This document shows positions 40,579 through 48,695 of a DNA stretch of 64,000 nt, piece after piece; position 1 is the first letter of the stretch; each line of letters opens with the position of its first letter. The DNA is taken from the NCBI RefSeq assembly GCF_035650855.1, contig NZ_DASRGV010000213.1:1-64000 (forward strand). Direction: 5' to 3'. The notes beneath the pieces are model-generated. The model was not told where the DNA came from, did no database searches, and saw nothing but the letters and a program-made list of their open reading frames with translations. This DNA is from Actinocrinis sp035650855 (lineage in GTDB: Bacteria > Actinomycetota > Actinomycetes > Streptomycetales > Catenulisporaceae). Both the position numbers and the translations under genes were made by a program.

Positions 40579-40644
40579 GCGGCCACACAATTACCCGAAG
40601 GTGGAATACCGTCGCCTTCCACCTTCGGGTAATTGTGTGGCCGC
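40579..40644. repeat. Perfect 28-bp inverted repeat with 10-nt loop
   Basis: Two exact 28-nt arms (40579-40606 and 40617-40644; ends gcggccacacaattac and its complement) flank the loop taccgtcgcc. It lies in the 227-bp divergent region between the VOC gene and the small secreted-protein gene, about 70 bp before the latter's ATG. The arms are much less GC-rich than the surroundings and no U tract follows. It could be an RNA hairpin in the secreted-protein leader, a large operator, or a remnant of a small mobile element. Confidence 0.9.
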
Positions 40645-40716
40645 GAATGTCATGAATACGCTTTTTCTGGGAGCCCGCTGGTCGGCGGGCAAGGCCCAAA
40701 CAAACGGGAGTTTTTC

Positions 40717-41100
40717 ATGAAGGCAAGGACGTTCGGGGCGGCGGCGATTTCCGCCGCGGCCCTGGTGACCGTGGCCGTAACCGGCGCCGCGTCGGCGGCG
40801 TCGAGCAAGGTCCCCACGCCGGTGTCGCAGACACCGGTCAAGATCGTGCACGAGGCCGCGCCCCCGCAGAAGCCCGGCGGAATCCGTCCCATGCACGTCT
40901 CGGAGGTCGATCACGTGTGGGGCAGCACCTACGAGTGGGGTGCGAACGTCACGGTGGACTACGGGCTTTCCGGCGCGGTCACGGGGTGCAGCGACGGCAC
41001 GGTCATCTACGGCCCGCTGGTCGGTCCGGGGTACTGGCAGTTCGGCGGCAACTGCTACGGTCACGGCTACTTCAGCTGGTACGACTTCTACAACGGCTGA
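40717..41100 (+). CDS. Small secreted Gly/Tyr/Trp-rich protein
   Basis: A 127-residue protein with a clear signal peptide (KARTFGAAAISAAALVTVAV, cleavage after ASA near residue 28). The mature part is about 100 residues: a Pro-rich segment (PVSQTPVKIVHEAAPPQKPGG) and an aromatic, Gly-rich C-terminus with two Cys (SGAVTGCSDG and GGNCYGHGYF) that may form a disulfide. No family is recognised. The ATG has a cgggag site. It is a single-gene unit between the inverted repeat and a very strong terminator, suggesting an abundant, tightly bounded transcript for an extracellular or cell-surface protein. Confidence 0.8.
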   Translation: MKARTFGAAAISAAALVTVAVTGAASAASSKVPTPVSQTPVKIVHEAAPPQKPGGIRPMHVSEVDHVWGSTYEWGANVTVDYGLSGAVTGCSDGTVIYGPLVGPGYWQFGGNCYGHGYFSWYDFYNG

Positions 41101-41137
41101 GCCGCGAGACGGCGCGAGAGCCGGCTGTCAGGTGAAC

Positions 41138-41181
41138 GGCCCGCCCCGCAGCCCGCGCGGGGGCGGGCTGCGGGGCGGGCC
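41138..41181. terminator. Very strong bidirectional terminator
   Basis: Perfect 19-bp arms (41138-41156 and 41163-41181) with a 6-nt loop lie between the stop of the small secreted-protein gene and the convergent LuxR-type regulator gene, ten bases from the latter's stop. Confidence 0.9.
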
Positions 41182-41190
41182 TCTTGGCGG

Positions 41191-42006
41191 TCAGCTGGGG
41201 CCGCTCGGCCGAACCGTGTCCTTCGCTGAGAAGAGCAGCGCGAGCTGGGTACGGTTGGCGCACTTCGTCTTGGCCATGGCATGAGTCAGATGCTTCTTGA
41301 CCGTCTCGACGGTCACATACATGTGATCGGCGATCTGCGCGTTGGTCATACCGTCGGCCGTCAGCTGCGCGACCTGCCTTTCGCGTGGGGTGAGGACCGC
41401 CTGGGTCCGCGTTTCGCGCAGTCGTCCGAAATGAGCCTGAAGCCATGGGCCGACGTGGCGGTTCAGATGTTTCATCAGGGTGCGCTCGCGCCCTCGGATG
41501 AGGTTCTCGTCCGAAGCATAAGCGCAGACGAGTATGCCTCCCTCCGGCCCGGCGTCGATGGTGCCGTTGAGGACGTCGGCGATCCGGTGGCGATGGAGGT
41601 ACTGATCGACGAATTCCCACTCGGCAGGCGTGCTGTGCGGATACATGTCGCACAACGTGATCGGGTGTTTGCGGCCCAGCAGGGAGTTGGCGCGGGAGGT
41701 CTTGAACGGGTTCCGGAGATACCATCGGTCAATGTATTCCTCAAGGAAATCGGCCGGCCGGTTGCTATGCAGATGATCGAGCAGAGCGGACTTCTCCGGA
41801 AAAGATCCGTGGCTTTGCGGTATGTCCACCAGGACCGTGTCGTCCCAACCGAGATGGCGGGCCAGCCCTTCCCGGAACTGATCGAAGAACTGCTCCTGGC
41901 CGACGCAATTCGCGACCGTTTCCAGGACGGCGAACAGGTTTCTGAAATCCTCCGGTTCCAAGATGTGCGGTTCCGCCCCCGCCGGACGGTCGAACTGAGC
42001 GATCAC
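41191..42006 (-). CDS. LuxR-family transcriptional regulator
   Basis: A 271-residue regulator. The C-terminal 65 residues are a LuxR-type helix-turn-helix: LTPRERQVAQLTADGMTNAQ and VETVKKHLTHAMAKTKCANR. The N-terminal 200 residues form an alpha/beta sensor-like region of unknown ligand, with no receiver Asp pattern or ATPase motif. I chose GTG 42006, which has GGGGAG eight bases upstream; the frame stays open further up but with non-coding composition. The neighbours (a decayed gene pair and a small secreted protein) give no hint of its targets. Confidence 0.82.
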   Translation of the reverse strand: MIAQFDRPAGAEPHILEPEDFRNLFAVLETVANCVGQEQFFDQFREGLARHLGWDDTVLVDIPQSHGSFPEKSALLDHLHSNRPADFLEEYIDRWYLRNPFKTSRANSLLGRKHPITLCDMYPHSTPAEWEFVDQYLHRHRIADVLNGTIDAGPEGGILVCAYASDENLIRGRERTLMKHLNRHVGPWLQAHFGRLRETRTQAVLTPRERQVAQLTADGMTNAQIADHMYVTVETVKKHLTHAMAKTKCANRTQLALLFSAKDTVRPSGPS

Positions 42007-42142
42007 TTCACCGGCTCCCCGACTGCTTCTCGCTGTTGCGCAGTTCGCAGCTGGAAGCCGCAGACCTGCGCACCAAGCATCACCAGGGGAAGGCCGCTTA
42101 GGCATCCGAGTTCTCAGAGCTTGTGCTTCGTGCGTGCAGCTG

Positions 42143-42366
42143 CTATGCCCCGAGCAGGTCGAGGCGGTGATCCGGCGTCTCCGTCGCGGCGGCGAGGCAG
42201 CGCAGTGCGGCGTCGCGCGACGCGGGCGTGGCGGGAAGGAGCGGCAGCCGCACGTCTGGAGTCGGGATGCGGCCCGGGGTTTCATTGCGGCCTTGAGGAC
42301 GGTCGGGTTGGGTTCGGCGAACATGGCCGAGGAGAGCGGGGCGAGTCTGCGGCCGAGCGCCAGGGC
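42143..42366 (-). pseudogene. 3' remnant of a dihydrodipicolinate synthase-family gene
   Basis: On the minus strand the sequence reads KALALGRRLAPLSSAMFAEP then NPTVLKAAM in one frame and, after a frameshift near 42271-42285, GRIPTPDVRLPLLPATPASR in another. These are the last helices of DapA/NanA-family aldolases. All of the barrel with its catalytic Lys is missing. Homology ends near 42366, where the LysR remnant begins on the other strand. The gene is dead: 5' truncated and frameshifted. Confidence 0.6.
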
Positions 42367-42592
42367 CTTCGCGACCGTGCTGGCTCTGGTCGCCGCAGGC
42401 CAGGGGGTCTCGCTGGTGCCGCAGCTGGCGGCCCGTGAAGCGCCGCCCGGTGTGCGGCTGCTTGCGCTGCGTACCCGCCGCCACACCCGGATCGCGTGCC
42501 GCCGCGGCGCCTCGCAGCATCCTGCGATCTCCGCATTCGTCCGCGCCATGCATGAGACCGCCGCGCACCAGCGGCCCGTCAGTGGGTGTTGA
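42363..42592 (+). pseudogene. 3' remnant of a LysR-family regulator gene
   Basis: The plus-strand frame ending at TGA 42592 encodes about 75 residues of a LysR substrate-binding domain: FATVLALVAAGQGVSLVPQL, then RRHTRIACRRG and PAISAFVRAM, the usual end of LysR proteins. The helix-turn-helix and first half are lost. It meets the aldolase remnant head to head at about 42365, as expected if one deletion took out the shared promoter and both 5' halves of a divergent regulator/enzyme pair. Confidence 0.65.
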
Positions 42593-42625
42593 GACGCTGG
42601 TGCGCGGCGGCGTTCGGCGGTCAGG

Positions 42626-44113
42626 TCAGCCTGCGGGCACGAACTGCCACTGCTGGTTGGTGCTGCTGGACGAGCTGTACTGGCCGAGGTCGGAGCCGGA
42701 GGCGGTGCGGCCCATCCCGTCGATGTACAAGCCGGTGGCGCGATCGGCGAAGCGCACGTTGCTGCCGTCCGCCGAGGCCGTCCACTGCTGGTTGGTGCTG
42801 TTGGTGTCGCTCCACTGGCCCACCGCGGAGCCGTTGGCGGTGCGGCCCATGCCGTCGAGGAACAGGCCGGTGGCGCGGTTCTGGATGCGCTCGTAGCTAC
42901 CGTCGGCCACGATGGCCCACTGCTGGTTGGTGTTCGCGCTGTCGCAGGTGGACTGCTGCGCCGTGGCTCCGTTGGTGGTGCTCCCGGTGCCGTCGATGCA
43001 CAGGCCGGTCGCGGCGTTGCGGATCTGGTCGTAGGTCGCTCCGCCGCCGCTGCCACCGTTGCCGATGCCCCAGGCGTACTGCAGGCGGTCCAGCCCCGAG
43101 GAGTTCACCAGCGACAGCGTGATGCTCGCCCCGCTTCCGGTCTTGCTGGTCATGCTGTACCAGTCGCCGTCGCGCAGGCCGGGCCAGTAGACGCTGCCGA
43201 CGCCGAGGGTACGCATCTCGCTGCTCTCGCCGCGAACGTAGTCGTCGAAGTAGTTGGTGTTGGGGACGTCGTAGTTGATGGTGTTGTAGTAGACGCCGTT
43301 CTTGGTGCCCGGGCTCATCGGGGCGCCCCACTCGGTCACCACGGTGCGGCTGGCGAAGCCGCCGATCTCGCCCGCGAGGTGGTTCGCCCACTGGGATTCG
43401 GTGGTGTAGGGCGGGCTGACGAAGAACGAGTAGTCGTGGATGCCGATCAGCGTGTTGGCCAGGCGGCTGTCGTTGCCGACCGCGGCGGCGTTCTGCGCGT
43501 AGCCGGAGCCGTCGAGGATCACTCGGCCGCGCGGCACGCTCGGGTACCTGGTCAGCCACGTGTTGTAGAGGTTGTCGAGGTTGGTGGTGCTGTAGGAATA
43601 GGGCTCGTTGATGACCTCGAAGTAGGCGTTGGGGTTGCTGCCGTACTTCGCGACGACGGTGTCCCACATCGAGTTGAACGCTGACGTGCTCGCCGGCGCG
43701 CCGCCGCTGTACGCCCAGTAGGCCAGGATCACGTTGCCCTTGCTCAGCGCCGCGTCGATCGCGCCGGTGTAGGTGCCCCAGAACGTTGACACGGTCGGCT
43801 CGTTGATCGGGATCCGGACCGTGTTGGCCCCGGTGATCGAGTACATCTGGCCGACGACCTGGCTGGCCACGGTGCTCGCCGAGGAGTAGGTGTCGGACGA
43901 GCTGAGGCCGGACGGGTAGAGCACGCCGTTGACGAAGTTGTCGCGCTGGTCGGCCCAGTTGACGCCGCGCAGCTGGTTGGTGGACGCGTTCGCCTGGTGC
44001 TGGCCGATCGCCACGGCGGCGGTCCCGGCAAGCGCGCAGGCCAGCAGCAGCCTGATCGCGCCGCGCCTGACCGCGTGGCCCCTGGTGCGAACGGATGGTC
44101 TCGCGATGTTCAT
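42626..44113 (-). CDS. Secreted GH5-family glycosidase with ricin-B lectin domain
   Basis: A 495-residue secreted enzyme; the signal peptide runs to about residue 43 (QHQANA). Residues 45-345 form a GH5-type barrel with the acid/base Glu170 in YFEVINEPYS and the nucleophile Glu261 in RTVVTEWGAP, plus TVRIPINEPT early on. After a Gly/Ser linker, residues 365-493 form a ricin-type beta-trefoil with three repeats, each ending in NQQW (TNQQWAIV, TNQQWTAS, TNQQWQFV). It probably cleaves a beta-mannan, beta-glucan or related plant polysaccharide; GH5 substrate cannot be told by eye. It lies 81 bp upstream of no further leftward gene except remnants. Confidence 0.88.
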   Translation of the reverse strand: MNIARPSVRTRGHAVRRGAIRLLLACALAGTAAVAIGQHQANASTNQLRGVNWADQRDNFVNGVLYPSGLSSSDTYSSASTVASQVVGQMYSITGANTVRIPINEPTVSTFWGTYTGAIDAALSKGNVILAYWAYSGGAPASTSAFNSMWDTVVAKYGSNPNAYFEVINEPYSYSTTNLDNLYNTWLTRYPSVPRGRVILDGSGYAQNAAAVGNDSRLANTLIGIHDYSFFVSPPYTTESQWANHLAGEIGGFASRTVVTEWGAPMSPGTKNGVYYNTINYDVPNTNYFDDYVRGESSEMRTLGVGSVYWPGLRDGDWYSMTSKTGSGASITLSLVNSSGLDRLQYAWGIGNGGSGGGATYDQIRNAATGLCIDGTGSTTNGATAQQSTCDSANTNQQWAIVADGSYERIQNRATGLFLDGMGRTANGSAVGQWSDTNSTNQQWTASADGSNVRFADRATGLYIDGMGRTASGSDLGQYSSSSSTNQQWQFVPAG

Positions 44114-44194
44114 CCTGTTGATCCCTTCAGCGTGGGTACTTCCTTGTACTCCGGTGGATCAGGAGAGCTCGTAGAGCCCGCTCTTAGGGTGCTG

Positions 44195-44959
44195 CTACCG
44201 GGCGAGCCACCCGCCGTCGACGGGCAGCACCGTCCCGTGCAGGTATCGCGCCGCGTCGCTGGCGAGGAAGACCACGGCGCCCATGAGGTCTTCCGGCTCA
44301 CCCCACCGCCCGGCGGGAATGCGCTCGAGGATGCTCGCGGCGCGGACCGGGTCCTCGCGCAGCGGCGCGGTGTTGTCGGTCGCCATGTATCCGGGTGCGA
44401 TGGCGTTGACGTTCACCCCGCGCGCGGCCCACTCGTTGGCCAGCGCCCTGGTCAGGCCCAGGACGGCGTGCTTCGCGGCGGTGTACGCCGGCACGCGCAG
44501 TCCGCCTTGGAAGGAGAGCATCGAGGCGATGTTGACGATGCGGCCGCCGCCTTGCGCGAGCATGACGCGGCCCGCGGCCCGCGAGAGGTGGAACACGGCG
44601 TCGAGGTCGACGGTCATCACCTCGTCCCAGTCCGCCGCGGTGACCTCGGCGGCCGGGGCGCGGCGGATGATCCCGGCGTTGTTCACCAGGACGTCGAGCC
44701 GGCCGAGTTGTCCCGCGGCGGCGTTGACGGCGTCCGCGAGCTGCGCCGGGTCGGCGGTGGCCAGGTCGCAGGACAGGTATACGGCGCTGCGACCCAGCCC
44801 TTTGACATGCGCGGTGGTTTCGGAGGGCTCGGTGCGGCCCAGCAGCGCGATGTCGGCGCCGGCCTCGGCGAGGGCGATCGCGCAGGCCTGGCCGAGGCCG
44901 CGGTTGCCGCCGGTGACCAGGGCGACGCGGCCGTCGAGCCGGAAGCTGTCGAGGATCAT
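44195..44959 (-). CDS. kduD: KduD-type short-chain dehydrogenase
   Basis: A 254-residue SDR. It has the cofactor motif TGGNRGLGQACAIALAEAG, NNAGIIRR, the catalytic Ser in IVNIASMLSFQGG, the YTAAK pair and the PGYMATDNT loop. NNAGIIRRAP and APGYMATDNTAPLR are characteristic of 2-dehydro-3-deoxy-D-gluconate 5-dehydrogenase, which reduces 3-deoxy-glycero-2,5-hexodiulosonate to 2-keto-3-deoxygluconate. It lies 12 bp after the isomerase gene that would supply its substrate, in a uronide-degradation operon. Downstream kinase and aldolase genes (KdgK, KdgA) are not in the window. Confidence 0.87.
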   Translation of the reverse strand: MILDSFRLDGRVALVTGGNRGLGQACAIALAEAGADIALLGRTEPSETTAHVKGLGRSAVYLSCDLATADPAQLADAVNAAAGQLGRLDVLVNNAGIIRRAPAAEVTAADWDEVMTVDLDAVFHLSRAAGRVMLAQGGGRIVNIASMLSFQGGLRVPAYTAAKHAVLGLTRALANEWAARGVNVNAIAPGYMATDNTAPLREDPVRAASILERIPAGRWGEPEDLMGAVVFLASDAARYLHGTVLPVDGGWLAR

Positions 44960-44971
44960 CCGTGCCGCCCG

Positions 44972-45796
44972 CTACAGCCCGAGGTCGCGCAGCATCGGGA
45001 CGGTGCGGCCGACCCAGGCCAGGTCGGCGTCTTCGGTCGCCCCCTGCGTGCGCTGGGTGCCCGCGAGGAACCACAGGTAGTAGGTCGTGTACCCGGGCGC
45101 GCTGACCACGGTGTGATATCCGGACGGCATCATCTGCACGGCGTGGTCGCGAGCCGTGTAGTTCTCCTCGTAGCCCTCGTCCGTGTACACGCGGCTGATG
45201 CCGAAGCCGTCGCCGGGCTTGGTGCGGAAGTAGTACATCTCCTCGTGCTGCGCTTCGCCCGGCAGGTTGTCGAACGCGTGGCGGTGCGGCGGGTAGGTGC
45301 TCCAGTTCCCTGACGGCGTGTACGTCTCGCCGACGATCAGCCGGCGGGCCGGCAGGTCGGGCTGCGAGATCTCGGTGAGGATCTGGTGGTAGGTGCGGCC
45401 GAAGTTCGCGGCGCCCCACCGGCCCGCGGCCACGCGTGCCGGCTCGATGACGTACGGCTCGACGTCCAGGTCGCTGGGCGCGCTGGGCAGCGCGATCTCC
45501 ACCGGCGTGGCCGCCTCGACGGTGACGGAGGATCCGGCGGGGATGTAGACCGAGTGCGGCTTGCCGGAGAAGACGTCGGCGCGCCCGCCCACGTCGGCGA
45601 ACTTGTGGCCGCCGACGGTGAACGTGGCCGTTCCGCCGAGCACGACGGCGAGGATCTCGCGGTCGCCGGACTCACCGGACCAGGATCGGCCCGCGCCGAG
45701 TCTCAGCAGGTTGAGGCCGAGGAGGCGGCACGGGTTGAACGGCAGCGCGTTGAGGCCGTCCTGCGCGGGGATGTCGCAGTGGTACCGGTAGTCCAT
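44972..45796 (-). CDS. IolB/KduI-family sugar isomerase
   Basis: A 274-residue bicupin of the KduI/IolB family. The C-terminal cupin has NWSTYPPHRHAFDNLPGEAQ, HEEMYYFRTKPGDGF, FGISRVYTDEG and PSGYHTVVSAPGYTTYYLWF, which look like 5-deoxyglucuronate isomerase (IolB) more than classical KduI. No other inositol genes are present, whereas KduD lies 12 bp downstream and GH88 upstream. I infer that it converts 5-keto-4-deoxyuronate to the KduD substrate, an IolB-type enzyme in the KduI position. The ATG at 45796 has an acagga site. The family is certain, the exact substrate is not. Confidence 0.8.
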   Translation of the reverse strand: MDYRYHCDIPAQDGLNALPFNPCRLLGLNLLRLGAGRSWSGESGDREILAVVLGGTATFTVGGHKFADVGGRADVFSGKPHSVYIPAGSSVTVEAATPVEIALPSAPSDLDVEPYVIEPARVAAGRWGAANFGRTYHQILTEISQPDLPARRLIVGETYTPSGNWSTYPPHRHAFDNLPGEAQHEEMYYFRTKPGDGFGISRVYTDEGYEENYTARDHAVQMMPSGYHTVVSAPGYTTYYLWFLAGTQRTQGATEDADLAWVGRTVPMLRDLGL

Positions 45797-45858
45797 GAGT
45801 CCTGTCTTTCGTGCGTCGCGGTGCTGGCTGCTCTCCTGCGGAGTGGCGCGGCGGCGGC

Positions 45859-47043
45859 TTACCAGGGGTCTGACCAGCCGGCGCAGGTCGCGCGGGTGAG
45901 CGCTTCGAGGTAGAAGTAGTCGCCCCAGAGGGTGCCTTCGTCGACGCCGACGCCCTTGGGCTTGTCGTACACGCCGTGCAGCAGCAGCGCGTTCGAGTGC
46001 GGGTCCTCGGCGGTGGAGTATCCGCTGATGAGCGAGGTCAGGATGCCGGCCGCGGCGGCGCGGTAGCCGTCGGCCTGCGGACCGTTCGGCAGCTGTTCGG
46101 CGAGTTCCATCAGGCCCGCGGCCGCGATCGCCGCGGCCGAGCTGTCGCGCTCCTGCGCGCTGCCGTCGGTGAATTCGAGGTCCCAGTAGGCGACGCGGTC
46201 GGCGGGCAGGTGGGCCAGGAAGTAGTCTGCGCAGCGCCGCGCGGCTTTGAGGAACGAGTCGTCGCCGGTGTAGCGGTAGTTCAGCGTGAAGCCGTAGACG
46301 CCCCAGGCCTGCCCGCGCGCCCAGCAGGAGTCGTCGGAGTTGCCCTGCTCGGTCTCCCCGCGCCGCGGCTCGCCGGTCTCCAGGTCCCAGTAGAAGGTGT
46401 GGAACGTGGTGTCGTCGGGTCGCAGGATGTTGTCGCGCAGCTGCTCGGCGTGCCGCCGGGCGGCGTCCCGGTAGCGGGGATCCCCGCTGGTCTGGCTCGC
46501 CCAGAACAGCAGCGGCGTGTTCATCAGGCTGTCGATGATGGTGCGGCCGCGCTGGCGCGGGTCGTCGAGGTCCCCCCAGGCCTGGATGATTCCGGCCGGT
46601 TCGAGCACCCGGGTGAGCAGATGGTCGGCGGCGCTGAGGGCGGCGCGGCGCGCGGTCTCGTCGCCGGTGCGCCGCCAGGCGGTCACGCAGCCGAGGGTGT
46701 AGAGGAACCCGAGGTCGTGGGTCGCCAGATCGATGCGGCGCTCGACGCGGTTGACGAAGCTGCGCACGTGGGCGCTCGCGGCGGCCAGGTACGCCTCGTC
46801 CTCGGTCAGGTCGAAGGCGAGCCAGAGCATCCCCGGCCAGAAGCTGGTGGTCCAGCCGAGGTTGGCGCCCTCGGGCAGGCCGAGGGCCGCGGGCCGCAGC
46901 CGGTACCTGCCGTGCACGGTCGTGTCGCCGGGATAGCGCTCGCCGAACTCGGCGATGTTCGCGTCGATGGTGCGCAGCGCGGCGGCCACCGCAGGTCCCG
47001 TCGCTTCGGCGTCGGGGCTCGGACGGACGTCGATCGCCGTCAT
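45859..47043 (-). CDS. GH88 unsaturated glucuronyl hydrolase
   Basis: A 394-residue cytoplasmic (alpha/alpha)6-barrel enzyme without signal peptide. Asp110 in ATHDLGFLYTL and Asp171 in TIIDSLMNTPLLFW match the catalytic Asp pair of GH88 unsaturated glucuronyl hydrolases; WARGQAWGVYGF and GVDEGTLWGDYFYLEAL complete the barrel. It hydrates and releases the 4,5-unsaturated uronic acid from oligosaccharides made by polysaccharide lyases; the product rearranges to 5-keto-4-deoxyuronate. It follows the transporter genes and precedes the isomerase by 62 bp, fitting a hyaluronan-, heparin- or ulvan-like uronide route. Confidence 0.92.
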   Translation of the reverse strand: MTAIDVRPSPDAEATGPAVAAALRTIDANIAEFGERYPGDTTVHGRYRLRPAALGLPEGANLGWTTSFWPGMLWLAFDLTEDEAYLAAASAHVRSFVNRVERRIDLATHDLGFLYTLGCVTAWRRTGDETARRAALSAADHLLTRVLEPAGIIQAWGDLDDPRQRGRTIIDSLMNTPLLFWASQTSGDPRYRDAARRHAEQLRDNILRPDDTTFHTFYWDLETGEPRRGETEQGNSDDSCWARGQAWGVYGFTLNYRYTGDDSFLKAARRCADYFLAHLPADRVAYWDLEFTDGSAQERDSSAAAIAAAGLMELAEQLPNGPQADGYRAAAAGILTSLISGYSTAEDPHSNALLLHGVYDKPKGVGVDEGTLWGDYFYLEALTRATCAGWSDPW

Positions 47044-47070
47044 TGCTGGTCCTCTCCTGGTTCATACGCG

Positions 47071-47091
47071 GGCCCGCGGCGTGCGCGGGCC
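47071..47091 (-). terminator. Short hairpin after the DUF624 gene
   Basis: Arms ggcccgc and gcgggcc with a 7-nt loop lie about 45 bp downstream of the DUF624 stop and 28 bp before the GH88 start. It may partly end the transporter transcript. The stem is short and no U tract follows. Confidence 0.4.
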
Positions 47092-47136
47092 GGCACCTGC
47101 GCGCCGGGTGCGGCGCAGGCGGTCGGGCGGTGCGGC

Positions 47137-47805
47137 TCAGCCGGGGATCGGTCCCAGCGCCTCCCGCAAGGTGAAGCGGCTGTTGGCCCAGACGACGTAC
47201 AGCAGCGGCGCCGCCGCCAGGCCGAACGCGATCGCCGGCCGGCTCGCCGCGAGCGCTTCGAGCAGCGCGAGGACGGCCAGCGAAAACGCCGTCAGATACC
47301 AGCGCCGCAGCGACAGGTAAAGGCAGGCGCGCAGTGCGTCGCGCAGCCGGACCGCCGGGCGTTCGGCGATCACGACGAGGGCAAGAAGCGAGGTCGCCGT
47401 GATCAGAACCATTGCCGTGATCAGCATCGGAATCGCGGCGGCGCCCACCGCGTGCCCCCAGGCGGCGCGCGCGTCCACGCCCAAAACCACCAGCGCCGCG
47501 GTCGCGAGGGCGCCCAATGCGGCGGCCCGGCGCAGCGATGCACGCCAAGCCGCGACGAACGTGCGCGCCACCGCGTTATTGCCCGTGCTGCTGAAAGCGG
47601 AGAGCACCGCGAACGCCGCGCACACGCCGGGCGCGCACAGCGGCGCGACCAGCGCCAGCAGCGGCCAGGAGCGTGCCGGGTCGGTCGCCACCAGCCCCGC
47701 CACGAGCGGCAGACAGCTGACGACGAGCAGCAGATTGGTCATGAGCGCGACGTAGACCAGGTCGAACACCGTGCCGAGCGTCTCGTGCTTGATCCGCATG
47801 GTCAT
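47137..47805 (-). CDS. DUF624 membrane protein
   Basis: A 222-residue membrane protein with about five helices (LMTNLLLVVSCLPLVAGLVA, PMLITAMVLITATSLLALVV, AFSLAVLALLEALAAS). The order of segments and the NSRFTLREALGPIP ending fit the DUF624/YesL family, which is commonly encoded next to ABC importers of plant or host oligosaccharides and may aid the transporter. The ATG overlaps the permease stop as ATGA, so it is translated with it. No enzymatic function is known. Confidence 0.75.
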   Translation of the reverse strand: MTMRIKHETLGTVFDLVYVALMTNLLLVVSCLPLVAGLVATDPARSWPLLALVAPLCAPGVCAAFAVLSAFSSTGNNAVARTFVAAWRASLRRAAALGALATAALVVLGVDARAAWGHAVGAAAIPMLITAMVLITATSLLALVVIAERPAVRLRDALRACLYLSLRRWYLTAFSLAVLALLEALAASRPAIAFGLAAAPLLYVVWANSRFTLREALGPIPG

Positions 47806-48695
47806 CCCTTCAGGCCGGTGGTCGCGATGCCCTCGACGAAGTAGCGCTGGCCGAGCAGGAAGATCACCGCGATCGGCAGCACGGAGAGCACCGAGCCGGT
47901 CATGATCAGCGCGTACTCGGCGTTGTACTGCGAGATGAAGGTGCTCAGCCCCAGCTGGATGGTGCGCAGGTTCGGGCTGCGCAGGTAGATCAGCGGCCCG
48001 AGGTAGTCGTTCCAGGTGTTGACGAAGGTGAGCAGCGCGAGGCTGGCCAGCGCCGGGGCCGAGAGCGGCAGCATGATGCGGCGGTAGATGCCGTATTCGC
48101 TCATCCCGTCGATCCGGGCCGCCTCGCTCAGCTCCTCCGGGATCGACTCGTAGTACTGCTTCATCAGGAACACGCCGAGCGCGCCGAAGGCCTGCAGCGC
48201 GATGATCGACCACAGCGAGTTAGACAGGTGCAGGTGCGACATGAGGATGAACTGCGGGATCATGTACGACTGCCAGGGCACTGCGATGGTGCCGACGTAG
48301 ACGATGAAGAGCAGGTCGCGGCCGGGGAAGCGCACCTTGGCGAAGCCGTACGCGGCGAAGCTGCCGGTGAACAGCTGCAATGCGGTCACCACGAAGGACA
48401 GGATCAGCGTGTTCTTGAGCCACGTGGTCATCTGCGACTTGCGCCAGATGTCCAGGTAGTTGTGCCAGATCACGCTGTGCGGCAGCCACTTGATCGGCAC
48501 GGTGAACACGTCGTTGTCCGTCTTCAGCGACGAGACGACCATCCAGTAGAACGGCAGCAGCACGCCGGCTGCCGCCGCGATGAGCAGCACGTAGATGAGT
48601 ACCCTGACGACCGGGTTGGCGCGCTTTCCGGGGCGCCGGCGCGCGATGGGCGTCAGCAGGGCGTCCGCCGGCGCGGACTGCAGCATCGTGTCCAT
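47802..48695 (-). CDS. Carbohydrate ABC permease, MalG type
   Basis: A 297-residue permease with six helices. The EAA coupling loop reads ELSEAARIDGMSEYGIYRRIMLP, and the protein ends with LGQRYFVEGIATTGLKG, the canonical MalG-type ending (GAVKG). With the MalF-type partner and binding protein it forms an importer, presumably for unsaturated uronide oligosaccharides. It starts at ATG 48695 within TGATG, one base overlapping the partner gene. No ATPase gene is encoded; actinobacteria often share an MsiK-type ATPase among sugar importers. Confidence 0.93.
   Translation of the reverse strand: MDTMLQSAPADALLTPIARRRPGKRANPVVRVLIYVLLIAAAAGVLLPFYWMVVSSLKTDNDVFTVPIKWLPHSVIWHNYLDIWRKSQMTTWLKNTLILSFVVTALQLFTGSFAAYGFAKVRFPGRDLLFIVYVGTIAVPWQSYMIPQFILMSHLHLSNSLWSIIALQAFGALGVFLMKQYYESIPEELSEAARIDGMSEYGIYRRIMLPLSAPALASLALLTFVNTWNDYLGPLIYLRSPNLRTIQLGLSTFISQYNAEYALIMTGSVLSVLPIAVIFLLGQRYFVEGIATTGLKG

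Noticed and set aside
41191..43056. Extension of the LuxR regulator to more than 600 residues
   Set aside because: Everything before GTG 42006 is a shadow of the gene remnants and the GH5 lectin domain. A good ribosome binding site supports the short version.
44972..47548. A very long frame extending the isomerase gene upstream
   Set aside because: The part before ATG 45796 is Arg/Pro-rich and covers GH88 in another frame; the isomerase homology starts exactly at 45796.
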